Below are positions 23,835 through 35,420 of a DNA stretch of 64,000 bases, piece after piece (position 1 is the stretch's first letter; every line of letters begins with the position of its first letter). The notes beneath the pieces were generated by a model that saw only the letters and a list, made by a program, of their open reading frames with translations, made no database searches and had not been told where the DNA came from. Where the stretch lies: positions 31,617,005 to 31,681,004 of the forward strand of contig NC_053414.1 of the NCBI RefSeq assembly GCF_016859285.1, written 5' to 3'. The DNA is from Xiphias gladius (lineage: Eukaryota > Chordata > Actinopteri > Istiophoriformes > Xiphiidae). The translations under genes were made by a program, and so were the position numbers.

Positions 23835-24243
23835 TCCATTCTGCAGGTATCTCTGACTCTGGAGCTGTAGGATCCTGATCTGTCAAATCAGTACTCAACA
23901 CTCATCATCAACATCATTATTATTATTATTATGATTATTAATAGATAATGCCATAATTAGGGCTTTTATAATTAATAACATTACTACATCTATAAGTATT
24001 GCTATTATTATTATCATAACAACCAGTCTGACGGCCGCCCACCCTGAGTCCAGCTCTGTCCGAGGTTTCCTCCTGTTAAAAGGGAGTTTTTCCTCGCTAC
24101 TGTCGCCAAGTGCTTGCTCACGGTGGGAACTGTTGGGTTCCACTCTATAATATTGTAAGGTCTTGACCTTGCTCTGTAAAGTGCCCTGAGATAATGTATG
24201 CTATGATTTGACGCTATATAAATGAAGTTGAATTGAATTGTAA
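23835..24243 (+). mobile_element. L2-like LINE 3' tail
   Basis: Begins with CTGCAGGTATCTCTGACTCTGG, which matches the 3' region of the L2-like element at 57410-59875. It contains CGGCCGCCCACCCTGAGTCCAG, CCTCCTGTTAAAAGGGAGTTTTTCC and AAGTGCCCTGAGATAATGTATG, and ends in the characteristic ATAAATGAAGTTGAATTGAATTG. It is a 5'-truncated copy with no protein coding. It sits just upstream of ddt. Confidence 0.85.
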
Positions 24244-24694
24244 TGGAATATTTTTACACTGTGGTATTACTTAAGTCAAGGACTTATCATACACAGTTCA
24301 TTTGCCAGTAATGGCTTTCTAATTAATGGAGCGGCACAGCAGAGGCGCCCAACCTGGTTCTGGTGAGGAGAACTTACTGCAGCTTACTGGCATTTTACAC
24401 GTAGTTGCGTCAAGGTCCCTGCGAACAACAACATCCGGCTGTGCTTTCAAAATAAAACTCTGTCTGGATCACAACAAATAACATAAAGGCTGGCTTTAAC
24501 CTTCAAAATGTATTTGCCTGTACTAGGAAATAAGTGCATATGTTACTGAATACAGATTGTGTCTTAATCGTGCCAACGCACCAAACGTATTTTGAAAGTG
24601 TAAGCCGGAAGTTGTCTTGTCGCTACTCTTTCGTCGTCTTCATACAGATCTGTGAACAGACACTAGTCCAGTCTAGTATAGTCCAGTCTGTAAG

Positions 24695-27600
24695 ATGCCT
24701 TTCATCGACCTACAGAGTAACCTCTCGGCCAGCTCCTTCTCTGAGGACTTTCTGAAGAAGCTGTGCAGCAGCACCGCGGCTGCTCTGGGAAAACCGCAGG
24801 ACGTGAGTTACATTTCCACCTTTACCCTGCTTACTATGTGCTTGTGGCGCTGCTCAGGGTCAAGGCTGCTGTGTGTCTAAAGTACAGCTGGTTTACAGTA
24901 GTCCTATTTTTTATTTCATGCGTTCAGCATTGAGTATTTGGGAACAACATTCTGCTATAAAGTTGTATCAAACGTAGTGGTTTTAAGTACTCCTTTATTG
25001 TTGGAAAATAAAATGAATTTAGAGCTGGATTGATTAAAATAACAGCGTGTCTGTTCCCTTAGACGTGCGTGAGACAGACGAGTGAAAAACGACACTTCAT
25101 GTGTAGACAAGGGCAAGCCTTTTAGCTAATTGTTTGGCGAAATGCTACCCATTCATTAAAAAGCTCTATCTACGAAAAGCAACTGTGGGAGTATTGTCTA
25201 AACAAGAAAAATATACCTATAATTTTTTTTTTTTTTAAAGTTAACCGAAAAGTATATTCTAAGTAACTCCTTAGCTTACATGTATGAAGCAACCAAAAAG
25301 TAGTGGCACATCCTTTGGTTTATGTACATGTACAGTAGGTCCAGTGGACCAAATCATCCACGTTTTTCACCAAGGAGACAAACATTTACTTTGTTTCCCA
25401 TTGTATCATTGGCTCTGCACACAAAATTTTCCCAGAGAGGGAGTCCTGCATTCGCACTGCTATCTCCGTCAGCTGTCTCCCTGCTCTTCCAGTTGTCTGT
25501 ATCATGTCATGACTGAATATGTTGTGCACTACACTACATCACGTCAACAGAGCGTCTCTGCCATAGTTTTTTAGAAAAAAGAGCATAGGTTTTTGACTGT
25601 ATTGAAAGTCATACCTCCGGGATTTCCAGGCACTATAGTATACCTTGATAGTGTGATACTGCCCTAGCCTAATGAAACTTGTGGCATTTGCTCATTCTTA
25701 CTGGCATACACCCTGGTCCCTGAGAGTTCTTGATTCTAATTGGCCCGAAGGTATCCATTAACTTGTAGTAACCAGACAGTATAACCCTACATATATGATA
25801 CAGGTGTTCGCTGTTTGCAGTTGTCAATGAATGTAGGTGAGGACAGCAGTCCTCTGTCTGTCAGCTATTCCAGCACACTCAGCTCCAGTGCTGACTTTCA
25901 GTTAAGTCAGCATGAAAACCTCTGAACCAAATGCTGGGACAGCCTCCAATACCGCTGTCCAGTGTGACTTAAGTATTATTGTACATATGTGTGTATACAG
26001 TTTATGACACATCATGTACTATGTAACACACACAAGCAGCTCTTCCAATTATTATCATTATTATTATCATTATTATTTTTTTTTTTTACTATACATCTCT
26101 ATGAGAAACATTGCATTATGTTTCACATATGTTTCTTTCCTGGCAGACGGCCACCCACCCAGAGCCGAGATCTGGCCGAAGTTTCTGCCTCTTAAAAGGG
26201 AGTTTTTCCATGGCACTGACACCAAATGCTTGCTCATGGGGGAATGTTGGGTCTTTGTAAAAATATTGTACAAGAGAAAAGTCTTTTGTATCAAAAGTGC
26301 CCTGAGATAACTTATTTGGCACTATATAAATAAAACTTGATATATGTTACAGCCTCATATAGTGTTTTTATATTTAACGTGGACACATTCAAGTAACTTT
26401 ATTAGGACATATATTGTAATCATACAGCAAATTCTTCAGCCTCACTAATGTTGTCATGGCGGTTGTCTTTCAGAGAATGAATGTGGTGGTGAAGCCCGGG
26501 TTGCCGATGCTGATAGCGGGCTCTAACTCGCCATGTGTGATGCTGTCAGTTTCTGCTATCGGTGTGACTGACACTGCTGACAAGAACAAGGAGCACAGTG
26601 CCAAGATCTTTGAGTTTCTGACCAGAGAACTTGGTCTGACTGAAGACAGGTGAGCTCTGCTTGCACATGTACTGTGCCATCAGGTTGTATAAAAACATAC
26701 TGGAGCAGTACAGGCACAGTCTGCTGAGCTGTTCTGGAATAACAAGGCCTGCTCTTAATCTACACTTTCCCATGACTACCTTTAATCCCTATCACCCATA
26801 AATTCAGATGATTTTTCATTAATTAAAAAAATGGAACACTTGTTTTCTATAATGATCTGTCTTATTCATGTAACAGAGTTGTTTGGAGAACTACAGCTGC
26901 ACTCAGACTAGGGCTGTCTCCTCAACAATTTGAGAGCTGCCACAAAGCAAAATAACAATAGTTTAAAACAAACATTGTTTAAATAATTAACCAACTGATT
27001 AAACTAAAAGACCAAAACCAAAACCTCATCAAGCTGCTCGGTTGTGTTCATTTAAGAATTATTATTATTACTGTACACTGTATGTACTGTAAGTGCTATG
27101 CGAAGGCAACGGGACCTGCTAGAAGTTCTTGAAGACGTTTGTTCTCTCATCCGAAAGGCTTCTTCAGTTCTACCTGACTGGTGGGGAGTTTCAGGTTAAT
27201 ACCCTCTGGTGAGCTCAGCAACAGTTGTGAGTCTTTGAGGTCACATGAGTCGTTTACCCTATCAGTCATCATGTGAGTCATTAGGATCACATGGGTCAAC
27301 ATGTGGATGGATGTTAACATCTTGAGGGTCATTAGGTCACTCTAACGACCCTTTAATTTGTGGTACAACATTAAAAAATGACATTTAGAAAATCTCTTTT
27401 CCAGAAACTGTCATTGTTACCCTGGAAAATTCACATCTACAAACAGTGTGTACAGTTTTCACATGATCTACTTTCAACTGAAGAAATAGTCCCTATGTAA
27501 CCTGTCTACAGTGAGGTCCACAGAAACCGCCCCAACCATACCCAACCATCTAACCTCATTGGACGGGCTCCCCCTCCTCACAAATCTGAATTAAACCCCT

Positions 27601-27851
27601 GAAAGCATGCATTAGCATCCAAGACACTACAGATGGACTACTTTTGATATCTCTCAGGAAGTGATGTATCATAAATTTAACTACCTCTTCACTTGGTTCG
27701 TGTTGTTTTGTGCTGTGTTGTTTTCATATTTGAGTGAATGCATTGAGTGAATGATCGACAGTTTGTTCTAATTGACAGGATTGTTATACAGTTCCACGCA
27801 CTGCAGCCTCATCAGGTTGGGAAGAAGGGAACTGTGATGAGCTTCTTGTGA
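24695..27851 (+). CDS. ddt: D-dopachrome tautomerase (MIF family)
   Basis: Three exons: 24695-24802, 26474-26649 and 27779-27851 (stop TGA 27849-27851). The splice phases are 0 and 2 and the product is 118 aa, the same length as human DDT. The protein starts MPFIDLQSNLSASSFSEDFL. After Met removal Pro-1 is the catalytic base of the MIF/tautomerase superfamily. Exon 2 gives MNVVVKPGLPMLIAGSNSPC and SVSAIGVTDTADKNKEHS.. and exon 3 gives IVIQFHALQPHQVGKKGTVM plus SFL. The Lys of the 'VKPG' segment near the active site is kept. DDT is a cytosolic and secreted cytokine-like trimer that converts D-dopachrome to 5,6-dihydroxyindole. The MIF-type CXXC motif is absent, as expected for DDT. The start is fixed by the need for Pro at position 2. 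Intron 1 contains an L2 tail at 26040. The gene follows chchd10 in the same direction, with gstt exons downstream. Confidence 0.96.
26040..26342 (+). mobile_element. L2-like LINE 3' tail in ddt intron 1
   Basis: Shares with 23835-24243 the segments CAGACGGCCACCCACCCAGAGCCGAG, CTTAAAAGGGAGTTTTTCCATGG, TGCTTGCTCATGGGGGAATG and AGTGCCCTGAGATAAC, and ends ACTATATAAATAAAACTTGA. It is a truncated sense-oriented insertion. Open frames over this segment on both strands come from the repeat. Confidence 0.85.
27085..27350. repeat. Dispersed repeat fragment in ddt intron 2
   Basis: Contains GAAGACGTTTGTTCTCTCATCCGAAAGGCTTCTTCAGTTCTACCTGACTGG, a phrase recurrent in fish genomes and, from memory, associated with the region downstream of Penelope-like elements. 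The phrase is seen; the family assignment is uncertain. Confidence 0.35.
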
Positions 27852-28150
27852 AGGACGTCATTTCTGATACAGCTCACAGTCTCACTCCTAAAAGAAGACA
27901 ACATAGACAGATGAGATCAGTATTAATCACGCTCTAAAGTAAATATAGTGGATAGTAAAGGTCACTTACTGTATTTTCATTTCATAGCCAGGTCCACTGT
28001 CTTAACCATGTGTTACACATAAAGCTGTAAAACAGCATGCTAATAAGTTCTGTTTTGAATGAAAAGACATCTAAAGACATCTTACTGTTACCATTCCTTA
28101 AATCAAGTGTATTACAGACTGTTGAAGACAACCATACTAGAACCACACAG

Positions 28151-28156
28151 AATAAA
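28151..28156 (+). terminator. Probable poly(A) signal of ddt
   Basis: AATAAA about 300 bases after the ddt stop. A second AATAAA at about 28418 is an alternative. The choice between them is not decidable from sequence alone. Confidence 0.4.
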
Positions 28157-28704
28157 ACATGTCACTATTTTCAGCAAGATCATTTGGGTAAAAAAGAATT
28201 GATTTCCTTTTTTCTTTTTTATGTCTTGTCAGTTTTTTCCTCAGAATATTATTGACTTAAATGTCAGAATTGGAACATAAATGTCTGTCATGTGGCCTAA
28301 TCCTCATCAGTACAGAGGACTGAAACTGAAGATATATTTTCATATATTTGCACAGATGCAGGAGATGAACTGGACTCTGGACTCTGTGTTTCTGTGTGAA
28401 TCTTGTAGTCTCCAGGAATAAAGACATGTATGAAACTGCTGTGAGTGATTGACTTAAAAAGGATCCACAGTGACTTTACTGTCAGACGAGCATTTGTAAC
28501 ACTGTAGAAGGCCTCACATTATTCACTTAGTGGGTATCACAGTTTGGAAACAAAGCTGCTGTTTTACCTTTTAAATCTGGATGAAATAAAGACAGGTTGT
28601 GTTAAATCTGAATCTGATAAGTACCTTCAATACCTCTATACAGTGTGTTTAAGTCTACTTTCATCTTGATAGTGATATATAGGAAATTTAAAAACATTAC
28701 ACCA

Positions 28705-28870
28705 GAGGCCTTGTACCATGAAGTGTTTTCAGGTTAGTCCTGCTCTCTTGAGGATATCTGGGTTCACTGAGGCTAACATCGCCCATTCTGGACGGCCTGT
28801 GACATGAAGCTGGTTATCACCTGGCTCTGTTAACTCTTGGTTTACGGATCAGATAACGGGCATGTCTATA
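28705..28870. repeat. Possible Harbinger-like MITE fragment
   Basis: GAGGCCTTGTACCATGAAGTG and GTGACATGAAGCTGGTTATCACCTGGCTCTGTTAACTCTTGG resemble the ends of fish PIF/Harbinger-type short elements (GGCCTxGTACCATGAAGC..GTTAxC). Only one end is convincing. Confidence 0.3.
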
Positions 28871-31450
28871 TGTCGGAGGAGAAAGAGGCATTGTCAGAAC
28901 CAAGAATGTAGTACTTAATATGTTATGAGATGAAACAACATTTTCCACGTCGTTTAACCTGCGGCTAAACGTGGTTACCCCCATATCCAGTCCATCAATG
29001 GACCAGACAGCGTCAAAGGAGCTAAGGATCCCAGTCAGCTCCACACCGCACAAACAGATTTGACATCTTGCTGCTCCTTTCTGTAAGTGCAACCATCGTC
29101 ATTAATCATTGGGGACTTCATTACTAGGCACGTTAAAAAAAAATCAGCCAAAACATACAATGTTGATGACAGCTTCTGATTTAACAGTTGAAAGGAAAGT
29201 TAAGTTACAATGCTGAGTGATGATTCTGTTTTTTGTACCTCTTACTGTTGTGCTGCGTTATAGTTACAGCCTTAATGCTGTTTAATAAACACTTTCAGAT
29301 TTGTGAAACCACTATACTTAGAATTGTCATATCTTGATTATATTATCACAGATTATCCCAGACAAGCAAAAGACTCAAACACATTTTCAGATGTGAAGGT
29401 AGTAGAAAATCTTTACATTTTGAACTACAATCACAACATCTTCATAGATTTAATTTGGTTCATTTACCAAATGAACCAAATTCTTCTTTCCAGTAAAAAA
29501 AAAAAAATATAGTGTTGTTCTCTCACTTTTCCTCTAACTGGCCACATTCAGCTTCTCACTACTTCTTCCAAGGTCATGTTCTTTGATGTACCAGTGCCTT
29601 TAGTGTGGCCTGTGGTAGAACCATAATTCAGCTATTACTGTACTTGTTCTTCATTTGATCTACAAATGAAGACATTTTTATGAAAGGGTTTCTGTCAATA
29701 CTTCATCACAAGTATAATTTGATTGAGAAATCATTTAATATATCTGGTTTTATCTGTCCACTAACATCATCTTCTTTGGCCCACCAGTTGTCCTCAGTTG
29801 TTTTCCTGCCTTTGACCTCCCACCTGCCTGCAGACATAATCCTCAGTATAAAACAAAGAGTTCATATTGTAGACCTGCACAGGGGGCTAGTCATTTGCCA
29901 CACTGTGTATTGTGTCCCCTTGTTGTAGCATAGCAGCCCTATTGTTTAGCCTGAATCTGCCTGCCTTCCTGCCTTAACCCTTCAGCTGTTTAACCTGTTG
30001 GTGCCCTATATTATGCCTGCTTGACAAAGGAAACTGTTTTTCCTGCTCCTGCTTTTTGAGTCTGTAAGTTTTCGGTCAAAAGCAGTATTTTCACAGTTTC
30101 CCATCCTCTTAATGTCACGATTGCTAGAAAGTACTGCTACAACTTCTGGTTGCATTCCAAATATACCTACTGCTATTACTAGTATTTATAGTACCCTTTA
30201 ACTACTACTAATGTGTAAGTCTGTTTTCATTTCTTCCTGCTGTCCTCTTGCTCCTTTCCTTCGCTACTTTCTGTCATTTGTACGTCTCAGTACCATCTTA
30301 CTGTCTAGCCCTCTTACACGTTAAAGATCATCTTGTACATTTCTGTCTGTCTTCCTTACTTCTTGTCTTGTCTGTTTTTCTTTCCTTCTGTTCTCTCTCT
30401 TCTTTTCCCTATTCCTGCAATTTTGTCACTCATAGTCATATGCAAAATTTCCATGCTGTCCCTGTCATTTTAATTTTCTTTGTCTTTTTTCTCCAGTTCG
30501 GTGCTTTTCCCATTTACTTGTCTTTTGCTTGTATTCCCCTGCCTTTCCTTCACTCTTTATGTCCTTCTTTCCTCTCTCACTTTTTCCTTCTACCCCTCAC
30601 CACTGTATCTCATTTTTATTTCTCTTCTTCTTCCTCCAGAAACAGACTGACAATCTAGTGCATCAAATTTGTTTAGTGAATGCCATGTACCAGGCAGGGC
30701 CAGCCTAACCAAACTGCCAAAGTTCATCCATTTTGTGTAATAGGTAAGTTTTTCCTGGGGTTAATGTCTTCTTTTTCTAATTTAATTTAGTGTTGTCAAA
30801 GTGAGAAAAAAAGTTCTGAAAAGTGGGTGTAAATATTGATACCAAGATAATATTATATAATGTAGCTTGTTATTGTTTAGGTGGAGTATTTTTCTGTTTT
30901 AATTACAAAGTGAAGATACTATTTTTAAAACAAATAGAAAAAGTACACATATCAACCGGGTTTAATCTTAACCAGCAATAATCTCTCTCTCTGCTACACA
31001 TAGAAAATAAAAAACATAAAAAATGTCAGTTCATGGATGTAAATTGAAACTGCTGTTTACCTGTCTACACCTGATACTCTTCTTCTGTAGCGGAGAGGAC
31101 TAGTAAATGAAGGCGGTTGCTCTCACGTAATGGAGGCTGGAGAAAGCTGGCTATTCCCTGCAGGGTCCATACCAGTGGTGGTCACACAGCTACGGGGTCA
31201 CCAGTTGGACCGGTACACACCGGGTGTGACAGGATTATCAGGCGGGTGTTATCTGACCTGATGAGTAGCATGGGCTTGACTTCGTTAGAGGCCTGCATTG
31301 AGATGTCCCTCAGGTTTTTTGTATTTTTTGTCAGGTATTCAGCTGCATATCACTGCTCTGCCAAAGTCAGTTCTGCTGCTATGAAGGCATGACATATGTC
31401 ATGTTTCACCACTTTCTGTGTCAGAGCTGACACTTTAAATTATACAGTAG
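28871..31450. other. Intergenic sequence between ddt and the gstt copy; no gene seen
   Basis: The only long open frame (30248-30658 plus) is a pyrimidine-rich tract coding mostly Phe, Leu and Ser and is not believed. There is no splice-bounded exon with family features, and no gstt exon 1 was found. Confidence 0.4.
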
Positions 31451-31469
31451 CTCCCTTAGGCTGCAGTAT

Positions 31470-33900
31470 TTCTTGTCTGATTGTCAAAGTAAAGCTTATT
31501 TATAATGCACATTTAAAACAACCAGAGTTGACCAAAGTGCTGTACACTAAAATAGCATAAGGAGAAATAAAATAGCAAACATGGCAAAGCCAAAGAGAAA
31601 CAAAAACAAGAGATAACTTAGAGATGACTTAACAAAACTATCTTATAGGCATACATAAGTAAGAACAAATTAAAAAATAACACCATTAAGGACACTCAAA
31701 AGCCTGAAAAAACAGGAGAGTACCAAAGCTTTGGGGCAGCTACAGCAAACACACAATCACCCTTAACCCTTAGCCTCGACCAAGGGACAGCAAATAGCAG
31801 CTGGTCCAAAGATCTGCAAGATCTAAGGATGGAAAGGGGGCAAAGTAGACAGGAGGTGTACAGGGTCGCCAGGCAATGTAAAGCTTTAAAAACAAATAAA
31901 AGAACCTTAAACCTAATGCTATAGTTGTGCAGTAGCCAATGCAGGGATGCAAGTACAGTTGAGATAATGTCTCTCTTCCTGGTACCAGTTAGCAGTCTAG
32001 TAGCAGCATTCTGCTAATGAGACAAGGATGACTGCCTAATGCCCAAATAGAGAGTATTGCAGTAATTCAGTTTAGAGGACAATAAAGTAGTTGAGACAAT
32101 CTTCAGGGCTTTAAAAGAAAGGAATGGTATGAGTTTAGCTATATTTCTCAGCATTTAACAACAATGTTAATTTGTTTATCAAATTTTAAAGCTGGATCAA
32201 GATTTTTGGCATGGACATGGTGGTTAGGCGCCAGGGAGTTGGAGGGACCAAAGCAGACCACTTCAGTCTTACTATCATTTAATTGAAGACAGTTTATATC
32301 CATCCAATATTTCACATCCTGGAATCAAGGAGAGACCTAACTGAGTTTTTATTATCACCATGTCCTAATGGGACGTATAGCTGAGTGTCATCTGTGTAGC
32401 AAGGGTAGGAAGGTGGAGCCTAAAGGGAGCATGTATAAGGCAACAAAATGGGCTCTAGAATGGAGCCTTGAGGTACTCCAAAGGTGATGGGAGCAGATGA
32501 GGGAGGTTTCCAGATTTGACAGAAAATGGTCTATCCGTTAGGTGGGAGGCAAACCACTGGAAAGCCCTGCACTAGATACCAACCTAGTGCTCAAGACGGT
32601 TCAGGAGAATAGTATGGTCAACTTTATTGAAGGCAGAGCTAAGGTGTAATAAGAGTAGTATGCCACATTTTCCAGAGTCAAGAGATGGCAGTAAGTCATT
32701 GGAAACTTTGAGTAGACCTGACAGTGCTGTGACAAGCCCTGAAACCTGACGGAAATTTCTCCTTAATTGTTATTTTTTAAGAAGGACACAAGCTGAGAAT
32801 AGACAAAATTTTCCATGACTTTGGATATTAGGTTAGGCTTTTTGATAATGGGATGAACTGCTGCATGCTTAAAGCAAGAGGGAACAGCAAAAAGGGATTA
32901 CAGACTTTTGGAGCTTCTCAACATGTGATATGAGACTTCAAGCCTTTTTTTTTTTCCATTTTCTCTCTGCTTTCCTACATACAGTAATTGCCTAATCGTG
33001 TCATTTTTTGAGCCAGGGTCAAGTTTTAGTTTTCTGATTTTGAGTGGGGCGACAGAGTCCAAGATGGCTAAACAAGTTGAGTTAAACCTGGTGATTAACT
33101 CCTCTGTACTCAGGGCAGAGAGATGGGCCTCAGTGTCACAGCATAGGGAAGAAGCGATGTAAGCATTAGTGAAATTGCTAGCTGTAGAAGGGTTTATTGT
33201 GTATGAGTAGGAAGCCGGTAATTGAGGTTTGGGAACAGTATTAAACATGGTGGAAAACCCAACACACAGATGATCTGAGATCCCCATCTGCTCCACAGCA
33301 AGAGAGGGAATTTTCTGACCAAACATAAAAACTAAATCTAAAGTGTGGCCATGGTGATGAGTTGGGCAAGAAACAAACTGTAATAAGTTAAGAGTCCATT
33401 ATACCAAGAAATTCAGCAGCTCTGACATTTGATAAGAGGTCAACATGAAAATTAAAAACGTGTCATGATTCACATCAACTGAAGATAAAAACAAGAGAAT
33501 TTAGTGAAGAAACTAGCATCCAGTGTATGGGGGTCATACACAACTACACAGAGGACTGATGTTGACCCACTTCTTCGGTAATCATTAGTACCACTAGGAG
33601 TGCACTTACAGCAGTTTCTGAAAATTACAGCTTAGCCTTCCCCCTTGCCACTGGGCTGAGGGGAGCTGTAAAAGTCATAGTCGGGGGAGGGGGGCATACT
33701 TTCAAGAGTTGGCTTTGTTCACAAGGTTTCAGCCAGGTTTCTTTCAAAAATAGAATATAGAGAATGACTAAAAACCTTTAAACAGTTAACCTGTAGAGTT
33801 AAAAAGACCAAGATCTAAAGACTGAATTTTAAAAAATGTATCTTAAAAACCAGCTGGTGGTATGATTGTTCTTTCAGAGCTGTCATCCAGAACAGCATAT
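31470..33900 (-). mobile_element. L2-like LINE, minus strand, broken
   Basis: Read from right to left. An endonuclease C-terminal part (LDLVFMFGQKIPSLAVEQMG, ISDHL) is followed by a linker with LKLDPGSKNDTIRQLLYV, open at 32898-33326. Interrupted reverse-transcriptase text follows: at about 32490-32360, FGVPQGSILEPIL and, 25 residues later, YTDDTQLY, the catalytic DD box. The 3' region (31500-32100) has the 'GCAATGTAAAGCTTTAAAAAC' type text shared with 39740-40130. Several frameshifts and stops are present and the element is non-functional. Its left and right boundaries are approximate. Confidence 0.8.
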
Positions 33901-34357
33901 TCTCCCAGTTTTTATTCCCATTCTGCAAGTGAACTGGGACAAAATTTTGCATTATTCTCCCTGAATGGCTAGCTTGGTCCACGATAACCATGCTGAAGGA
34001 AGTACTTACAGTCAGGATGTAAAGGCCACATCATGTAGTATAAGCAGGTGTTGTTCTCCACAGGTAGCACAGGGCTTTTTTAAATTGCAGTTTTTGGCGG
34101 ATGTCTCTCCCACAACTCCAGCATCTTCTTCTTTATCCTTGCATTGCATGTGAGTTTAGCGAAATCAGCAAATGCGCTGAGGTAGTGGTCCTGATTGTTA
34201 CAATAAGGGCAGTAAGCCTTAAAACAGTCATGCTTCTCGGGTTGTTATGGGTTGCTAGGGCCAAGTGATGGATTAGAGTGTTAGGTTAAGTAGAATAGCA
34301 GCAGCTTTGAGTCTTTGCTGTTTAACTGCTTTGCACTCACTGTCGGCATATGAATGT

Positions 34358-34770
34358 TCAGATGGGCATGTCCGAGTAATCCCACAAGACATTTGCAGGG
34401 TCTGAACTTTCCTCACAAGCCACTTCAATTAGATATTGAAGAGTGTAGGTCCTGGTACTGCTACTCTGGATAATTTCCCTGTTAAAGCAGTGTTCAGTGA
34501 ATGCATCTCTGAAGTTATCAGGTAGTTTGGTGAGTAATGTATCAACATGGGACCAAGACCTCAGCTCTGATGACAAGGGGCCATCCTTCACAGTTAGCAT
34601 TCCCACCACAGTTCCAGCTGATGCTGTAAAATCCTGGAACTCTATAATTCCCAGCTCTCACTGCCGGAGCATTCAAAATGGCCTTGAGTTCTCCCTGCAA
34701 TGGCTGTCTGGGCCAACCATATATTTGCATGAGGGCTTGCATGGCACTTGTGTATGAGATGGCCAAGGTG
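34358..34770 (-). mobile_element. LTR-retrotransposon gag fragment (probably BEL/Pao)
   Basis: Two overlapping minus-strand frames together carry YTSAMQALMQIYGWPRQPLQ, GELKAILNAPAVRAGNY and, after a frameshift, VGMLTVKDGPLSSELRSWSH then VDTLLTKLPDNFRDAF. This order (AMQALxxxYGxPxQLVxxEL.., VGML.., SxVxxLLxKLPxxxR) is typical of the gag-like N-terminal part of BEL/Pao-type polyproteins that are abundant in fish. It is a short frameshifted fragment; no protease or reverse transcriptase was seen next to it. Confidence 0.65.
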
Positions 34771-35078
34771 CACTCGATACTAGTAGTCCTCAGTTAAATG
34801 TTTGTGAGGACCAAGCACACTTTCCAGGCCCTTTCTGAGCATAAGAAAGTCCCTTTCTCTCCCTGAACTGAATATGGTTTATTTAGGCTGTGGGATACCT
34901 AATGTTGAGTCAATTACCATCTCCATCATAACGGGCATATTAGAGTTATCTGGGGGAAGCTGCCCTGGGTAGGATTGTTGTGCAGGGGGTGATGTAGGAT
35001 TTTGAACAAGTGTATATGGCTGTGGAGCAGACTGCCAATACCTGGGAAATGCACTACATGGGTGTTCTGTTCTGGGCA

Positions 35079-35420
35079 GGCACGGGCTACGTCCATGAAG
35101 CAGGGGGCACAGGCTCTATCGGCAAAGCAGGAGACGTAGGCTGTATCGGCAAAGAAGGAGGCACAGGCTCTATCGGCAAAGCAGGAGGCGCAGGCTGCGT
35201 CATAGAAAAAGGAAGCGCAGGCTACGTCAGTGAAACAGGAGGCACAGGGGGCACAGGCTGTATCAGTGAAGCAGGAGATGCAGGCTGTATCTGTGAATAG
35301 GAGACGCAGGCTGTATCGGCAAAGCAGAGGGCGCAGACTGCATCAGTGAAGAAGAAGGTGCAGGCTGTGTCAGTGAAGCAGGAGACAAAGGGGGTACAGG
35401 CTGTATCGGTGAATCAGGAG
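35079..35420 (+). repeat. 27-bp minisatellite (about 12 units)
   Basis: Tandem units close to GCAGGAGGCACAGGCTCTAT plus CGGCAAA. On the plus strand this is an open frame of nine-residue units (AGGTGSIGK, AGDVGCIGK, EGGTGSIGK, AGGAGCVIE, KGSAGYVSE..) until a TAG at about 35298. The units diverge toward the right and one shows an extra 9-bp insertion (GGTGGTG). Neither flank shows splice sites tying it to a gene. It is adjacent to the gag fragment. Confidence 0.85.

Noticed and set aside
23895..24143. Minus-strand 82-codon frame (and 26073-26322 frames)
   Set aside because: Antisense translation of the L2-like LINE tails, not a gene.
30248..30658. 136-codon plus-strand frame
   Set aside because: Pyrimidine-rich tract coding mostly Ser, Phe and Leu. 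It has no splice or domain evidence.
35079..35420. Possible CRISPR-like array
   Set aside because: The units are contiguous with no unique spacers, and the genome is eukaryotic. It is a minisatellite.
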